Source of the DNA: Antedon mediterranea
Lineage: Eukaryota > Echinodermata > Crinoidea > Comatulida > Antedonidae
Direction: 5' to 3'
DNA length: 64,000 nucleotides
Assembly (NCBI RefSeq): GCF_964355755.1
Contig: NC_092677.1
Location: 8,315,001 to 8,379,000 of the forward strand
Below are positions 28,401 through 36,806 of the stretch, piece by piece; within the stretch, counting starts at the first letter, position 1; each line of letters begins with the position of its first letter. The translations under genes and the position numbers were made by a program. The notes beneath the pieces were generated by a model. It was not told where the DNA came from, did no database searches, and saw nothing but the letters and a program-made list of their open reading frames with translations.

Positions 28401-31400
28401 AGTGCCGAAGCAGAAGAAAGAAAGTAAAGAAGAAAAGGGTGAACATAAGAAGAAGCAAGAGTCTAAGCCGTATGTTGTATTCATTTTCATCTGTTTATAT
28501 TCAACCATTTTGAATTATGGGATAGGTGGGGTGGGATGTGGTTTTTGTGGTGTTTTGTCAACTTTATTAATTCATTTTAACTACATTATTAATAATCTAT
28601 AATAAAGTAGAACTTCCTTCGAGACAAAGAAAATATATATGTCCCCTGAATAGAGGTTGACCATTGCTCCTTTATTTCACATAAAGCCTTAATAGGCTTG
28701 TTACAATAGAGGGATTCTACTGTACCTAAACTATATTTATCTACCAGATTTTATCTAATTCTAAAATTTCATTTTTATTTTAGGAAAAAACCATTTTTCA
28801 ACATTTTTTCTCGAAAACGAGACAAAAGTCCAAATCCAAAGAAAAAAGAAGGTAAGGTACTATTTTTATTAATTTTAACATTTAATATATTGATAATGAA
28901 CAACTGTTATGTATTTATTCACAAGTTTCTGATAGAACTTTTGCCATTATTATACAATGCTTTTGAGTGGCCTTATTGAATAGACCGGTCCGTCTGTCAA
29001 TTCATGAAAATATTCTCTCTATTCCATAAATACGAACAGTTTGGTATTTGTTTGAAAACACTGCTCCAAAGTAAATACAGCAGCAAACATTGTAGTTTGA
29101 TTGATGAATCTGTGCATAATTGGCTCATAGTCATGACCCAATATCCAAATAACCAATCAATTTCGTGAGTGGAGTAGCCAAACCAGGTTCATCTCACCAA
29201 GCATCTTATCTTATATCATCAGTTTTGTATTTTTATACATTGTATTGAACAAATTCTAGTTAATTATAGTTAATGTTTGTTTCATTTGTGGTATTTTGTA
29301 TTGACTATTTTGCATGACATTGTATCTACAGAGAATGATGTAAATGAGATTGAATGGCAATATGATGTAACTAGTCTGGTTTCATTACCATTTAAACACG
29401 CTATTGTTTGCTAAAATAAATCATTCATTTGCTGCGAGTTTACATCGATTAAAAAAAAATATATGTAGAAAAAATACAAGTCTTCTGTAAATAAACTACA
29501 GTCTTCATGTAAGAAGGTGTCGAGAACAACACAACAACAACGTGGAAGATCTAATACTGTGTGGATATTTAGAGACACTTTTTGGTGGCAACAAGCATTT
29601 TTGACCAAACGAATATTCCAGTATGTGCTGCATGATGAACCTGAAATCTAAAGTTTTATTTGAAATTATAATATTGATGAAGTTTGGCACAATTGGAGAA
29701 GATGCTTCAAACCACATGAGGAACAGAGATTATTTCTGAAACCAAACCTGCTGTGATAGAAGGTTGATGACATAGAAAGCTTAACAATTACTTACAGTAT
29801 ATTTGTATATTTATGTACCAAAGGACCAACTGCTGTATACACCCGATGGTTGAAGATCTTTCAGAATTCAACAATGACTGTATTTCCAAAAAGTTTAACA
29901 ACATAGGATTTTAACTGCTTCCCTCATAGAGCGATGTCATAGAGAGATGTCAAAGTTCAAATGATGATTAACGTAAGATGGATCCATTTAGATATATTGG
30001 TAAACAAGTTGGCCTGTTTTCCTTGGAAGATTACATAGTTGCAAATTGGATATATACAACATTTTAAAACTAAAAAGCTGAAAATGAACAACATTACTCT
30101 CTGAACTAACCAATTGACTGTTGTTGATGAAAACAAAAAATAACATTTTATATAAAACTTTATTCGGTATGTTACCCAACACTATCATACTGATCTACTA
30201 ATACTTTAGCAAATATATTTGAAACATTTTATAAGCACTATATTATTGTTTTAGTTAGTTTTAGCTTAATTATTATTAGTCTAATTATTATTAGTCTAAA
30301 CTATTAAATGATTATTACAGATATTCTGATTAATGATGAGGCTATTCATAGGTACATTGTACCTTAACATTCATGAAGTGTGCTGTAACTTTCCAATTCG
30401 TGCAATTCCAAATTCTGAAATTTGTTTTAGGAGATAATAATATAAATATAAATAGTTATTTATTAACCTGTATAAATTATAGAAATGTATAATAAAATAT
30501 AGTTTTTTACAATGCTATTTGTTTCATGTTTCCATTTATTGGTTGTGATACATTTTTATAATTGAGGTGTGGTATACCACTTGCCCTGGGGTTATCGCAT
30601 ATTGTAATAATCATGTGGTATCATGTGGATCATGTAGCATATCATTTGATATATCTGGCATATAATGTAACTAATCATGTGACACCAATATTGTATCCAA
30701 GTAGAAGCTGTGCCATACAGTATTATTTTGGGGTTTTCTGATGAGCTCCAGTGATTCGATATTGACACATGCTTAGATATCATGGTTCTTAGCTTAGCTC
30801 AGTACCTTTATTTGCCTTGTGGCGTACATAATGACCTACCTCCCACTGAATATTCAGAAATCATAAGTCCTATCCTTTGATTGGGTCTTTTCCTAAAAAT
30901 AATAAAAATGTCTCCCCACATTTCTGAAAATCCTGAATATGCCAGAACTTGAACTCTTCTCAATTTTGATTATGCCCCAAACTACATACTGTACATGAAA
31001 GCAACCTTCAGTTACCCTCTTTAATACAAACCTGAAGTAGAGCATGAGTCATGGTGCATCAATGGATTAATATCAATAGCAGGCACATTTAAACATTTTA
31101 ATATGACTGAAATTTCAGAGATCTTTGAGACATACATTGTAGACTGACATTGTTAGCCTAAATTGTGAAAAATGTTATTGACTTTACTGTCTTCACACTG
31201 ATAGAGTATGGTGTATTTGCATACAAAGCTAATAGCAATGTCAGAGAACACGCAAAATGTTTCGTCCTTTGTAACGCTTCTTAGCATCATCGAAAAGATT
31301 TTTATTATGTCAGCGTCTTTAGCTAAAACTCTACATTCTGCGTTTTCCATACACATACAGATGTAAAATGTGTCAGTTTCGTATGTGTGAACCGGGTCAT

Positions 31401-34400
31401 AGATCGATGTAAAAATAGAGGTTTTATATCAATAATAGTATAAAAATTAATCATGAACTACTGAACTTTATGACCTTGATGTGACCTTGAAGTCTTATTG
31501 GAAAATATTGTCTATTTACTTTTAGATCCAAAAGACAAGAAGTCAAAACAAGATGATAAGAAAAAGAGAAAGGGATCAAAAGATGTCCAGCCTGTTGCTG
31601 CTCCTGTTGAAGAAAAACCAACTCCACCTCCTGCTGAAACAAAGCCTCCTGCTTCTCCAGCCCCAGTTCCATCATCCCCACCCCCTGCAGAAGATACTCC
31701 ATCCCCAGTTCATGCAGTTGAGAAAAAACCCATGAAACCACCTACTGGAGGTATGGGCTTTGGAATGATGTTGGGACAAGCTGATCTCGATAAACATTTG
31801 AGCAAGGTAAGGAGTGTTATAAAATAATAATTTTTATATAACACCTATATAAATTCCTGTCATTTGATTGGACGAATGTGGGTCACATGGCGTGCAATAG
31901 TACGCACTATTCAACGATCGTTAAATAGTACTTTTTGAAACATTTTTGTGTACGAAAAAAAACCGTCTAGATGTTATATAAAACAAATAATGAATGTTTT
32001 GTATTCGTGTAATGGTACAAATAATGGCACTTGGTGAATGATGAAAGGTTATATCAACTCGGCTTTGCCTCGTTGATATAACCTTTCATCATTCACCTCG
32101 TGCCATTATTTGTACCATTGCACTCATAAACATTCATTATTTGTATAATATTGCACATTGAATGTTTATAAAGTAGCAAACCATGCACATAAAATAAGTA
32201 ACCCATGCAAGGCAAGAACATTTTTCGGATAACTTCGGATAAGTTTACAGATTAAAAAGTAAACAAAAAAACTGGATATATACAGTAGCGATCAAGTAAC
32301 TCCCAAGTAATAACAAAAAACAATTAAAAAGTAGGTATATATCCCAATAAAAACTATTTTATATCTAAGATGTATCTGTGTTTTGCAGAGAAAATCAAGT
32401 TCATCAATACTTAATGCAAAAGATGAAACTGACAAGGCAGTTAAGAAAGAGGACAAGCCAAAAGTAGACAAGGTTGAAGAAGAAGTAGTTGATAAACCTG
32501 CAGACAAGGACAAGACAGATGTTGTTGTTGCTGAAAAACAGAATAAAGAACCAGCAAAAGATGAAGTTAGTAAGGAGATTGAGAAAGAACCTGAACAAGT
32601 TGAACCAAAAGACAAGAGTGACAACATTTTTGATGCAAATGCAGAAGAGAACAATTCTGTAAACAAAGTTGAAGAAGTCTCTACAAAAGATGAACATAAA
32701 ATTGTAGAGACGACAGATGAAACAGAGTCTACAAGTGTGGATGAAGTAATATCTGTACAGGAGAACAATATGGAAACAAAAGAAGTAAAAGATAAGGATG
32801 TGAAAGATGAGATTAAAAAATCTAGTGATTTTATTGGAAAAGAAGAAAATAGTATAGATTCAACACCAATATCACCCATAAATAAAGTAAATTTGGAAGA
32901 AAATTTATTATCTGAATCCAATGATGATGAAAAGCCATCACTGATGGAAGAGAGCATTGTAAATACATCTGAACATGATGTTGAATCACCAAAAGAATTA
33001 TTAGATAATAAAGACAATACTAAACATGTGCAAAATATAGAAGATAACGATACAACAGAAGAGGATGTAAAAGAGGAAATAAAAGTAGATGAAATAAAAA
33101 AAGATGAAATAAAAGAAGAGATGAAAGAGAAGGAAATAAAAAATGATAAAATAGAAGAAAATATAGAGCAAGTAGAAGAGGAGAGTCCTAAACAAGTTAC
33201 AACGGAAGTATCCAAGGAGACGGATGATGTTAAGGAAGTAGTTAATGACACTGATGGTGCTAAAAAGGAAATCAAAGAAACTTTACCAGATGTAAATGGA
33301 ACTAATAACACATCTTTGCCAGAAATTGAAATAGAAAAGCCGTTGTCACCTAAGCCTAAACCTTTGTCTCCAAAGCCAGTCTCACCTCCCGGCCCACGAC
33401 CAAGGAAGTCTCTTGACTTAAAAACCAATTATGATACTACATATAATGAACTTCCATCGCCTACGAAACAAAAGAGCCCAGTAAAACCCACTCCAACACC
33501 AAGACCAAAATCTACCCAGCCTGCTAATCGCCCTGGACCACCACCTATTACCAAACCTAGGCCTGCATCAATTTCGAAGCCACCACCATCAATAAAGCCA
33601 AGGCCAAGTAGGATTTTTGCTCCATTATTTATTTATGTCAATACAATTATACTACTTTAAACATTGTATCAATTTACTGTGTAATACTATTTTACTTGTC
33701 ACTGTTCACTGTATTATTTTACATATTTTTTTTATAATAGAACAAATCATTTTCTTTTAGAAAAACCTGGTGGTAGCTTACGTGCAGTAACCGAACCATC
33801 AAATGCTGAAACAAATGGAACTTCAAATGGAGTTAGTTCACCAGAAGTATCTGCCAAACCTCAAGGTAATTGACAATGTATTATTTTTCATTGTATATAG
33901 TGCAGCTACAAAACTGATAATAGATAGATAACATTATATATATGTATAATAACTCTATTTAAAATCTATTTAAATATAGAAAATGAGAAAAATGAAAACA
34001 AATTTATTTAATAAATAAATGGAGGAGATGCCACTAAGGCAAAATCCTGAGATGTGTTTCACTACCTTTACGAAAAAAATAACACACTAAACATTGACAA
34101 AGAAGTATGGGTCATTTAAACGAATGATAAACCATGGAAGAGTTATTTTCCTGGATAAACTGTGGAAGCTGACATTATGGAATAGAAATTTTCCATGTGT
34201 CTACTTACATACCATTGATCACCTGATTTTCGGTACTATTATCTAGATTTCTCCAGTATCATAGGAAAATTCCGTAATCAAATACCACACATGTTTCAAT
34301 TGTTTTTAACCCATTTTTATAATTTTAGTAAAATCTCGACCAAAATCTATTGAGACGTCGCCGTCTAAGGCATCACCTGAAGTAGCTGACAAGAACCTCA

Positions 34401-34411
34401 GTCCCAAATAG
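550..34411 (+). CDS. CARMIL: CARMIL family protein (capping protein, Arp2/3 and myosin-I linker), 3' part of gene
   Basis: CARMIL proteins bind actin capping protein at the plasma membrane, weaken its hold on filament barbed ends and so control lamellipodial actin assembly. I read these exons: 550-623, 1048-1129, 7526-7614, 8285-8466, 8993-9096, 9922-10076, 10604-10714, 11048-11117, 11396-11571, 12295-12349, 12619-12722, 13304-13441, 13813-14002, 15057-15188, 15839-15949, 18752-18924, 19465-19552, 24194-24346, 27816-27885, 28097-28469, 28784-28851, 31526-31806, 32389-33607, 33761-33865, 34329-34411. All introns are GT-AG. The exons sum to 4386 nt and stay in one frame to a TAG at 34409-34411, giving 1461 residues. 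Domain order matches vertebrate CARMIL1-3: LRRs, helical dimerisation domain, CPI, CSI, membrane patch, proline-rich tail. The window's first bases (gtgagt) are a donor site, so roughly 230 N-terminal residues, including the PH-like domain, are missing from view. One invertebrate CARMIL is expected; which vertebrate paralogue is closest cannot be judged here. Confidence 0.93.
2160..2690. repeat. Dispersed repeat, copy 1
   Basis: Two blocks recur in the same order and orientation at about 39613-40260. Block one includes aagaaatatttcttac and aaaacgctgctcg. Block two includes gaagttttttgggtc, agatactataactgctgctt and agtagtcct followed by atgggacgtag. The spacing between blocks differs (about 360 versus 475 bp), so these are diverged copies of one interspersed family. 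Confidence 0.6.
3407..4060. mobile_element. Non-autonomous hAT-like DNA element with target-site duplication
   Basis: Termini are CAGCCCATGAATTTCA and, in inverse, CAGCCCACGAAATTCA. The element is flanked on both sides by AACGACC (3400-3406 and 4061-4067), a 7-bp direct repeat. Subterminal regions carry several copies of TTGCCGACCTT in both orientations, a typical layout for transposase-binding sites. No transposase frame is present in the 654 bp. CAG termini suggest hAT, although hAT normally makes 8-bp duplications. Confidence 0.65.
4271..4285 (+). CDS. CARMIL: Candidate 15-nt in-frame microexon of CARMIL
   Basis: The stretch tttcttccttacag precedes 15 bases (AAT CAT AGC AAA AGC, residues NHSKS) that are followed by gtaagtag. 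Both splice signals are close to consensus. The neighbours, exon 1048-1129 and exon 7526-7614, meet in phase 0, so including this segment adds five residues without changing frame. Vertebrate CARMIL has no residues at this junction, so it would be an optional insertion in an LRR loop. A chance match is possible because the intron is 6.4 kb long. Confidence 0.4.
7660..8150. repeat. Cluster of a dispersed short repeat family
   Basis: The intron holds repeated phrases such as gggatgtcctcttactag, ggtcctctgaataagggg and gtcccaaagaatgagttcta. Related phrases occur near 12530-12590, 23405-23580, 28606-28723, 45536-45602 and 55658-55808. Confidence 0.5.
13813..19552 (+). CDS. CARMIL: CARMIL helical dimerisation domain exons
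   Basis: Exons 13813-14002, 15057-15188, 15839-15949, 18752-18924 and 19465-19552 encode window residues 447-678. The sequence is predicted helical and Gln/Glu/Asp-rich. It begins with the conserved NYTLKNFPMPVHD and RIQQLLQRNHSSRKYMEDQA blocks that follow the last LRR in CARMIL. It continues with EYIKDADNSKQ, the DRAVLPDRFMKDVLDQV block and DTVVGDILANLEDCYKKL, which match in order the vertebrate helical domain that drives antiparallel dimerisation. All junctions are in frame. The 15950-18751 intron carries a LINE relic and a short inverted-repeat element. Confidence 0.9.
14312..14380 (+). repeat. tRNA-like head of a possible SINE
   Basis: A-box-like ttagcccagtgag and B-box-like gagtttgaatcc lie about 50 bp apart, as in tRNA-derived SINE promoters. 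The 3' end of the element is not clear. Confidence 0.35.
16065..16640 (+). pseudogene. Decayed non-LTR retrotransposon (LINE) ORF2 3' fragment
   Basis: Bases about 16067-16180 encode, across small frame breaks, IEAF then CWRKLLGIPWTTRRTNQSV, close to the conserved C-terminal reverse-transcriptase tail seen in RTE/CR1-type LINEs (IEAFEMWCYRRM-type followed by a Trp-Thr-x-x-x-Thr-Asn block). Bases about 16470-16520 encode VEWRRKRGRQKV, matching the Arg-rich block further toward the ORF end. Stops and gaps show it is dead. The exact clade is not resolved. Confidence 0.5.
16671..16959. mobile_element. TIR element (MITE-like)
   Basis: Left end ACCCCTTTCACACCAAAACT and right end agttttacttttggtgtgaaaggggt are inverted copies with one small insertion, enclosing about 290 bp without a coding frame. 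Flanks are taat and gttaat, so a short AT-rich target duplication is possible. Confidence 0.6.
19685..20001. mobile_element. TIR element with CAGACCTCCCAA ends
   Basis: A perfect 12-bp inverted repeat CAGACCTCCCAA / TTGGGAGGTCTG bounds 317 bp. The internal phrase ctcccgata recurs near both ends in opposite orientation. The CAG/CTG ends are hAT-like; a convincing target duplication is not visible. Confidence 0.55.
20451..20806. mobile_element. TIR element with TTAAA-GATGTATTG ends
   Basis: Left end TTAAATGATGTATTGTCCCC and the inverse of the right end TTAAAGATGTATTGCCCCCC are near-identical inverted repeats, with the TTAA at both outer edges. About 356 bp with no coding frame. The internal sequence (tgtaatttaaagcaa and nearby) resembles bases near 39700-39760. 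Confidence 0.55.
21027..21690. repeat. Large imperfect inverted duplication with tRNA-like insert in one arm
   Basis: The left arm (about 21073-21371) and right arm (about 21439-21690) are reverse complements, including cgttgcgaattaaagttgga, ccactgattgtgagggcgtt and cggaactttcgccaatgagc. A 46-47-bp direct repeat starting aaatcaatgatgttgcg lies at 21027-21072 and again between the arms at 21390-21436. The left arm holds an extra ~75-bp tRNA-like segment missing from the right arm. The right arm ends with a short tandem duplication of the cggaactttcgcc segment. It abuts the Penelope-like fragment. Confidence 0.75.
21179..21249 (-). tRNA. tRNA-like gene, anticodon TGT (Thr) by position; possible pseudogene
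   Basis: On the minus strand 71 nt fold as a full cloverleaf: a perfect 7-bp acceptor stem (GTCTCTG/CAGAGAC), a short D arm with AGTGGT, a perfect 5-bp anticodon stem (CTCGC/GCGAG), 7-nt loop CCTGTAA, 5-nt variable region, and a T arm with TTCGAAT loop and one mismatch. The loop reads TGT at 34-36, i.e. Thr, but position 33 is C rather than the nearly universal T. The body resembles Pro/Gly-type tRNAs. A- and B-box sequences are intact. Location inside a repeat arm and C33 make a tRNA-derived repeat or pseudogene more likely than a working tRNA. Confidence 0.55.
21700..22290 (+). mobile_element. 5'-truncated Penelope-like retroelement with GIY-YIG endonuclease
   Basis: From about 21711 an open frame to TAA at 22128-22130 encodes the CxC...CPLNGSC zinc-finger-like linker, then the GIY-YIG endonuclease: TYIGMTGGQFKTRFSNHKKS with the catalytic-type Arg, an ELSKYVW segment with the Glu, CSLCLDEK, and the terminal LNKRSEL..CRH block. 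This order is the hallmark C-terminus of Penelope-like elements. The reverse transcriptase is absent, so the copy is 5' truncated; the reading frame that remains is intact. Downstream bases to about 22290 include a hammerhead-like core and end in an AT-rich run. The first residues of the open frame derive from the neighbouring inverted repeat, not the element. Confidence 0.8.
22168..22200 (+). ncRNA. Hammerhead-ribozyme-like core in the Penelope-like 3' region
   Basis: CTGAAGA, a small stem (CGT/ACG), GAAA and a short CA/TG stem followed by TA resemble the conserved hammerhead core (CUGANGA, stem II, GAAA, very short stem III), a motif known from Penelope-like elements. Stem II is flanked by one unpaired base on each side, so activity is doubtful. 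Confidence 0.3.
22424..22462 (-). ncRNA. Hammerhead-ribozyme-like core, minus strand
   Basis: The minus strand reads CTGATGA, one base, GGGC-loop-GCCC, GAAA, then GC-TCT-GC-TA, fitting CUGANGA, stem II, GAAA and a tiny stem III with a TA cleavage triplet. The extra base after CTGATGA and no clear stem I pairing next to the core lower confidence. It belongs to a second repeat end beside the Penelope-like fragment. Confidence 0.35.
23076..23240 (+). CDS. CARMIL: Candidate alternative CARMIL exon (internal or first), basic and amphipathic
   Basis: An open stretch ends in CAG followed by gtggac, in phase 0, exactly the phase in which exon 24194 begins. It can start either as an internal exon at 23082 (after ...ctaac...aaatgaag; phase 0, 53 codons) or as a first exon with ATG at 23076 in a fair context (accaaaATG). 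The peptide begins MKRIRRVAG, has the Arg cluster LFSRTRRVLGH, then a Trp-rich hydrophobic run (WNEVWSVIYRMIIRIF). Vertebrate CARMIL lacks this segment. The acceptor is weak, with a poor pyrimidine tract but a CTAAC branch-like motif. It may be chance coding potential. Confidence 0.35.
23956..24000. repeat. Partial copy of a gtctacactatcaaact repeat family
   Basis: It contains gtctacactatcaaact followed by an A-rich run and agtgtg. Longer copies lie at 36807-36910, 41743-41890 and 47403-47463. Confidence 0.5.
24194..27885 (+). CDS. CARMIL: CARMIL linker exons between helical domain and CPI
   Basis: Exon 24194-24346 (51 codons, phase 0-0) encodes a hydrophilic Ser/Thr/Lys-rich linker beginning SDQVEKVPTLRKSPVSR. 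Exon 27816-27885 encodes PRRTKRSIRPKSQFIP, which lines up with the conserved basic K-R-x-x-[IL]-R-P-x-S segment that precedes the CPI motif in vertebrate CARMILs. The 3.5-kb intron between them shows no supportable exon. It contains a small CCAATCAGA/TCTGATTGG inverted repeat near 27640-27690. Confidence 0.85.
24347..27815 (+). other. 3.5-kb CARMIL intron without recognised features
   Basis: It is AT-rich with no exon or mobile element I can support, apart from a small inverted repeat around 27640-27690. Confidence 0.5.
28097..28469 (+). CDS. CARMIL: CARMIL exon carrying CPI and CSI capping-protein-binding motifs
   Basis: The CPI consensus is L-x-H-x-T-x2-R-P-K-x6-P. Bases 28231-28281 encode LASITKDRPRRPKRTRP, which fits with two conservative departures (Ser for His, Arg for Lys); Leu, Thr, the RP pair and the last Pro are present. 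About 24 residues later, bases 28351-28377 encode VDAFYTPTV, matching the CARMIL-specific CSI core (V-D-E-F-F-T-x2-V type). CPI wraps around the capping-protein stalk and lowers its barbed-end affinity; CSI adds contact and specificity. The exon ends in a KKESKEEKGEHKKKQ lysine/glutamate run. Splice sites tttcag and gtatgt. Confidence 0.88.
28606..28723. mobile_element. Short palindromic element of the dispersed family
   Basis: Begins AGTAGAACTTCC and ends GGGATTCTACTGT, an imperfect inverted repeat, with internal gtcccctgaatagagg. It is the best-bounded member of the family also seen near 7660-8150, 12530, 23405 and 55658. Confidence 0.5.
28784..28851 (+). CDS. CARMIL: CARMIL membrane-binding patch exon
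   Basis: This 68-nt exon encodes KKPFFNIFSRKRDKSPNPKK, a short mix of aromatic/aliphatic and basic residues. In vertebrate CARMIL the region just after CSI is a basic-hydrophobic segment that binds anionic membrane lipids, so I infer the same role. It enters in phase 2 and leaves in phase 1, joining exon 31526 in frame. Confidence 0.8.
29332..29414 (+). CDS. CARMIL: Candidate alternative last exon of CARMIL
   Basis: After acceptor gtatctacag, the frame carried from exon 28784-28851 runs for 27 codons (beginning ENDVNEIEWQYD) to TAA at 29412-29414. An AATAAA overlaps the region right after the stop (29415-29420), and another lies at 30491-30496 after about 1 kb of non-coding sequence. Use of this exon would make a CARMIL that ends after the membrane patch and lacks the proline-rich tail. 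Including it as a cassette would break the frame into exon 31526, so only a terminal role makes sense. It is unproven. Confidence 0.3.
31526..31806 (+). CDS. CARMIL: CARMIL proline-rich exon
   Basis: It encodes a Lys-rich start (DPKDKKSKQDDKKKRKGSK) and then a Pro/Ala-rich stretch (EEKPTPPPAETKPPASPAP...PSSPPPAEDTPSP) ending GMGFGMMLGQADLDKHLSK. Such PxxP tracts in CARMIL bind the SH3 domains of class-I myosins, an inference from the family. In phase 2, out phase 0. Confidence 0.88.
31978..32141. repeat. Near-perfect intronic hairpin
   Basis: Arms of about 75 bp are almost exact reverse complements (for example ggtacaaataatggcac with gtgccattatttgtacc, and gaatgatgaaaggttatatc with its inverse) around the small loop tcggctttgcctc. 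It lies in a CARMIL intron on the transcribed strand, so pre-mRNA would contain a long double-stranded stem. Confidence 0.75.
32389..33607 (+). CDS. CARMIL: CARMIL long Lys/Glu-rich and proline-rich tail exon
   Basis: This 1219-nt exon encodes 406 residues. The first ~310 are low-complexity and highly charged, with repeated K-x-E-I-K and E-x-K-D patterns (for example EIKVDEIKKDEIKEEMKEKE) and are probably disordered or single-helix. The last ~95 are proline-rich with several class-I/II SH3-like ligands (PKPLSPKPVSPPGPRP, PTPTPRP, RPGPPPITKPRP, KPPPSIKPRP). The charged part has no clear counterpart in the vertebrate CARMILs I know. Acceptor ttttgcag, donor at 33608 (aagtagg), phase 0 in, phase 1 out. 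A 1.1-kb open frame on the opposite strand is a shadow of this low-complexity coding. Confidence 0.9.
33761..34411 (+). CDS. CARMIL: CARMIL final two coding exons
   Basis: Exon 33761-33865 (starts KKPGGSLRAV, ends in phase 1 before gtaatt) and exon 34329-34411 (KSRPKSIETSPSKASPEVAD...) finish the reading frame at TAG 34409-34411. Both continue the Ser/Pro/Lys-rich tail. Confidence 0.85.
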
Positions 34412-35500
34412 AAGAAAATACAAATAGCGTACTATAAGATTGTAGTCTTTACTCAGGTGTGAAATTACAAAGTCATTGCTGTCATTCTTCTGCAACAGTA
34501 TGAAACAGTGGAATAGTGATCCCATAGAGCCAAACGGTTTTTGTAGAATGTTAAAACAGTTTCACTTCATCTTCCGTCCTGTTCAGAGTTTGTGATTAGC
34601 TTGAACAGTGGAAAAAATGAATCCAACGTGCCTACTTTGTATTTAGTGCAATGATCCCATTGCAGCTAAAAAACAAAGCTATATTGAGGTTGGGTGCAGG
34701 TGAAGCATCAGAGTCAAAATGAGAAACAAATCAATGAAATCAAAGAAGGAAGAAAGCAACGATACATTGAAACTGGTATTGATTTATACAGGACGACTAC
34801 CATCAGCGGACGGCCGCAATTAGCAAGTAGAGCGGCGTCTTAGAAGTCTGTAGTTGATGAAGCAGTTTATACAAAAACTGATGGTAGCTGGTTCCATATT
34901 TTTCACCATATTCTTCCACCATATTCATCCAACATTTCACACGGCTTACTCGAATGTAAACATTTATTAGTTTCAATTCGTCTTATGGCATACCTGTCAC
35001 GATACTTACCTAGAGGCAGCCTTTCATTGCTATTTCATCATAAATATGACGACATACCAAGGTGGTCCAAAAAACTGAACACATTCTATTACTACTATAC
35101 GTTGAATATATTGTTTTTTTATCGAAATCAAGTTTACATTATACATTAGGCCTACAGAAACATAAATTAAACAAAAACATAATATTTTTTCGTAGAAATG
35201 GCGTGTCATACTTATACTTAAATTATAATTAATTACCTAGTAATAAGTCGGGTAGTTCGAATTTTTTTAATAGTTTATATTAAAACAAGTAGAAAATGAA
35301 TATGACCAATAATAAGAATAATATATTTTTTTTTAATTTCATGAAAATGAAATAAGAATAATACTGTATTAATAACTAATAATAATGTTAATAACAATAT
35401 GTAATTAGAATTCATACCAATCTACTTTTAGATCATTTCAATATATACATTTTAGATGTGACATGTATGTTTAACCATGTTGCTGTGTACATTAAAGTCC
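34412..35500 (+). other. CARMIL 3' UTR and immediate downstream sequence
   Basis: No coding potential is visible. A polyadenylation-like ATTAAA lies at 35491-35496 in an AT-rich context, but no site can be fixed without transcripts. Confidence 0.4.
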
Positions 35501-35780
35501 TATTTCTAGAATAGTTTTCCTAATCTAGAAATGACCATTCTTGTGAAATTAAGTATGGCTAACCATGTCCCCTCGCAACGACTCGAAAACAGTACACACC
35601 ACCCTTGATAGGGTTTTCAAACTATTTTATTGAAACGAAATCTATAAACTATTTGAGGAATTGAGTAAAACTGGCTTACCGGTATCATGTTCCCTAATGT
35701 TAAGCTTCTATTATTTACTGCGCATGTACATTTTAAAATCAAGGTACTAAATTTAACCAACAAATAATCAATTAGTCGTA

Positions 35781-36355
35781 AATTCATGCATTGCTTATTA
35801 TTAATATTTAAATTAAATTAATTAATTAATTAATGTATTTAAATTCATGCATTGCTTATTATTAATATTTAAATTAAATTAATTAATTAATTAATGTATT
35901 TAAATTCATGCATTGCTTATTATTAATATTTAAATTAAATTAATTAATTAATTAATTTAAATTCATGCATTGCTTATTATTAATAATTAAATTAATTAAT
36001 TAATTAATGTATTTAAATTCATGCATTGCTTATTATTAATATTTAAATTAAATTAATTAATTAATTAATGTATTTAAATTCATGCATTGCTTATTATTAA
36101 TATTTAAATTAAATTAATTAATTAATTAATGTATTTAAATTCATGCATTGCTTATTATTAATATTTAAATTAAATTAATTAATTAATTAATTTAAATTCA
36201 TGCATTGCTTATTATTAATATTTAAATTAAATTAATTAATTAATTAATTTAAATTCATGCATTGCTTATTATTAATATTTAAATTAAATTAATTAATTAA
36301 TTAATTTAAATTCATGCATTGCTTATTATTAATATTTAAATTGCTTATTAATATT
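35781..36355. repeat. Tandem array of ten 57/61-bp units
   Basis: The phrase aattcatgcattgcttatta begins at 35781, 35842, 35903, 35960, 36016, 36077, 36138, 36195, 36252 and 36309. Units are 61 bp when they carry gtat before the next copy and 56-57 bp when they do not. Each unit also holds a run of attaattaat. No coding role. Confidence 0.85.
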
Positions 36356-36806
36356 TTGTTTTGCGTATATACGGGTTCGTATGGCAGTGTGTGAATTAAT
36401 TTTTGATGAATAGTTTGAGGGTAAAGTCAATTTTTTGGTTTAAACATTGACTGCGGTAAAAATATCATTGAAATTACCATTATATAGCTGAAATAAACTG
36501 GTCCAATTGAATACCTTGACCAAATTGAAACATACATTTATGCGGAAATACAGTACTCAAAATTAATTTTTTAGGCTGTTATCGTATTTTTATTTTTAAA
36601 ATTTATCAAATCAATTAAAAGTATCAAATTATAAAATGTCACTTGTCAAAAATGTCAATGGCCATCCTTTCAACATATTCCATTGATATACACTTTTTCA
36701 ATGAAAAAAAAAGAAAAAAAAACATAACACTAAATTATCAATGGCACCAGACGTAAATGTTAGTATTATGTTCCCGTTTGTGACCACCAATAATTGATCC
36801 ACCCAT

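Noticed and set aside
28237-28458. Minus-strand small frames over the CPI exon
   Set aside because: They overlap a coding exon with clear CPI and CSI motifs on the plus strand.
32292-33428. 378-codon Ser/Phe/Leu-rich minus-strand frame
   Set aside because: Antisense of the Lys/Glu-rich CARMIL exon; composition mirrors the sense codons and no splice support exists.
35781-36355. CRISPR-like look of regularly spaced repeats
   Set aside because: Units are contiguous tandem copies with no unique spacers, in a eukaryotic intergenic region.
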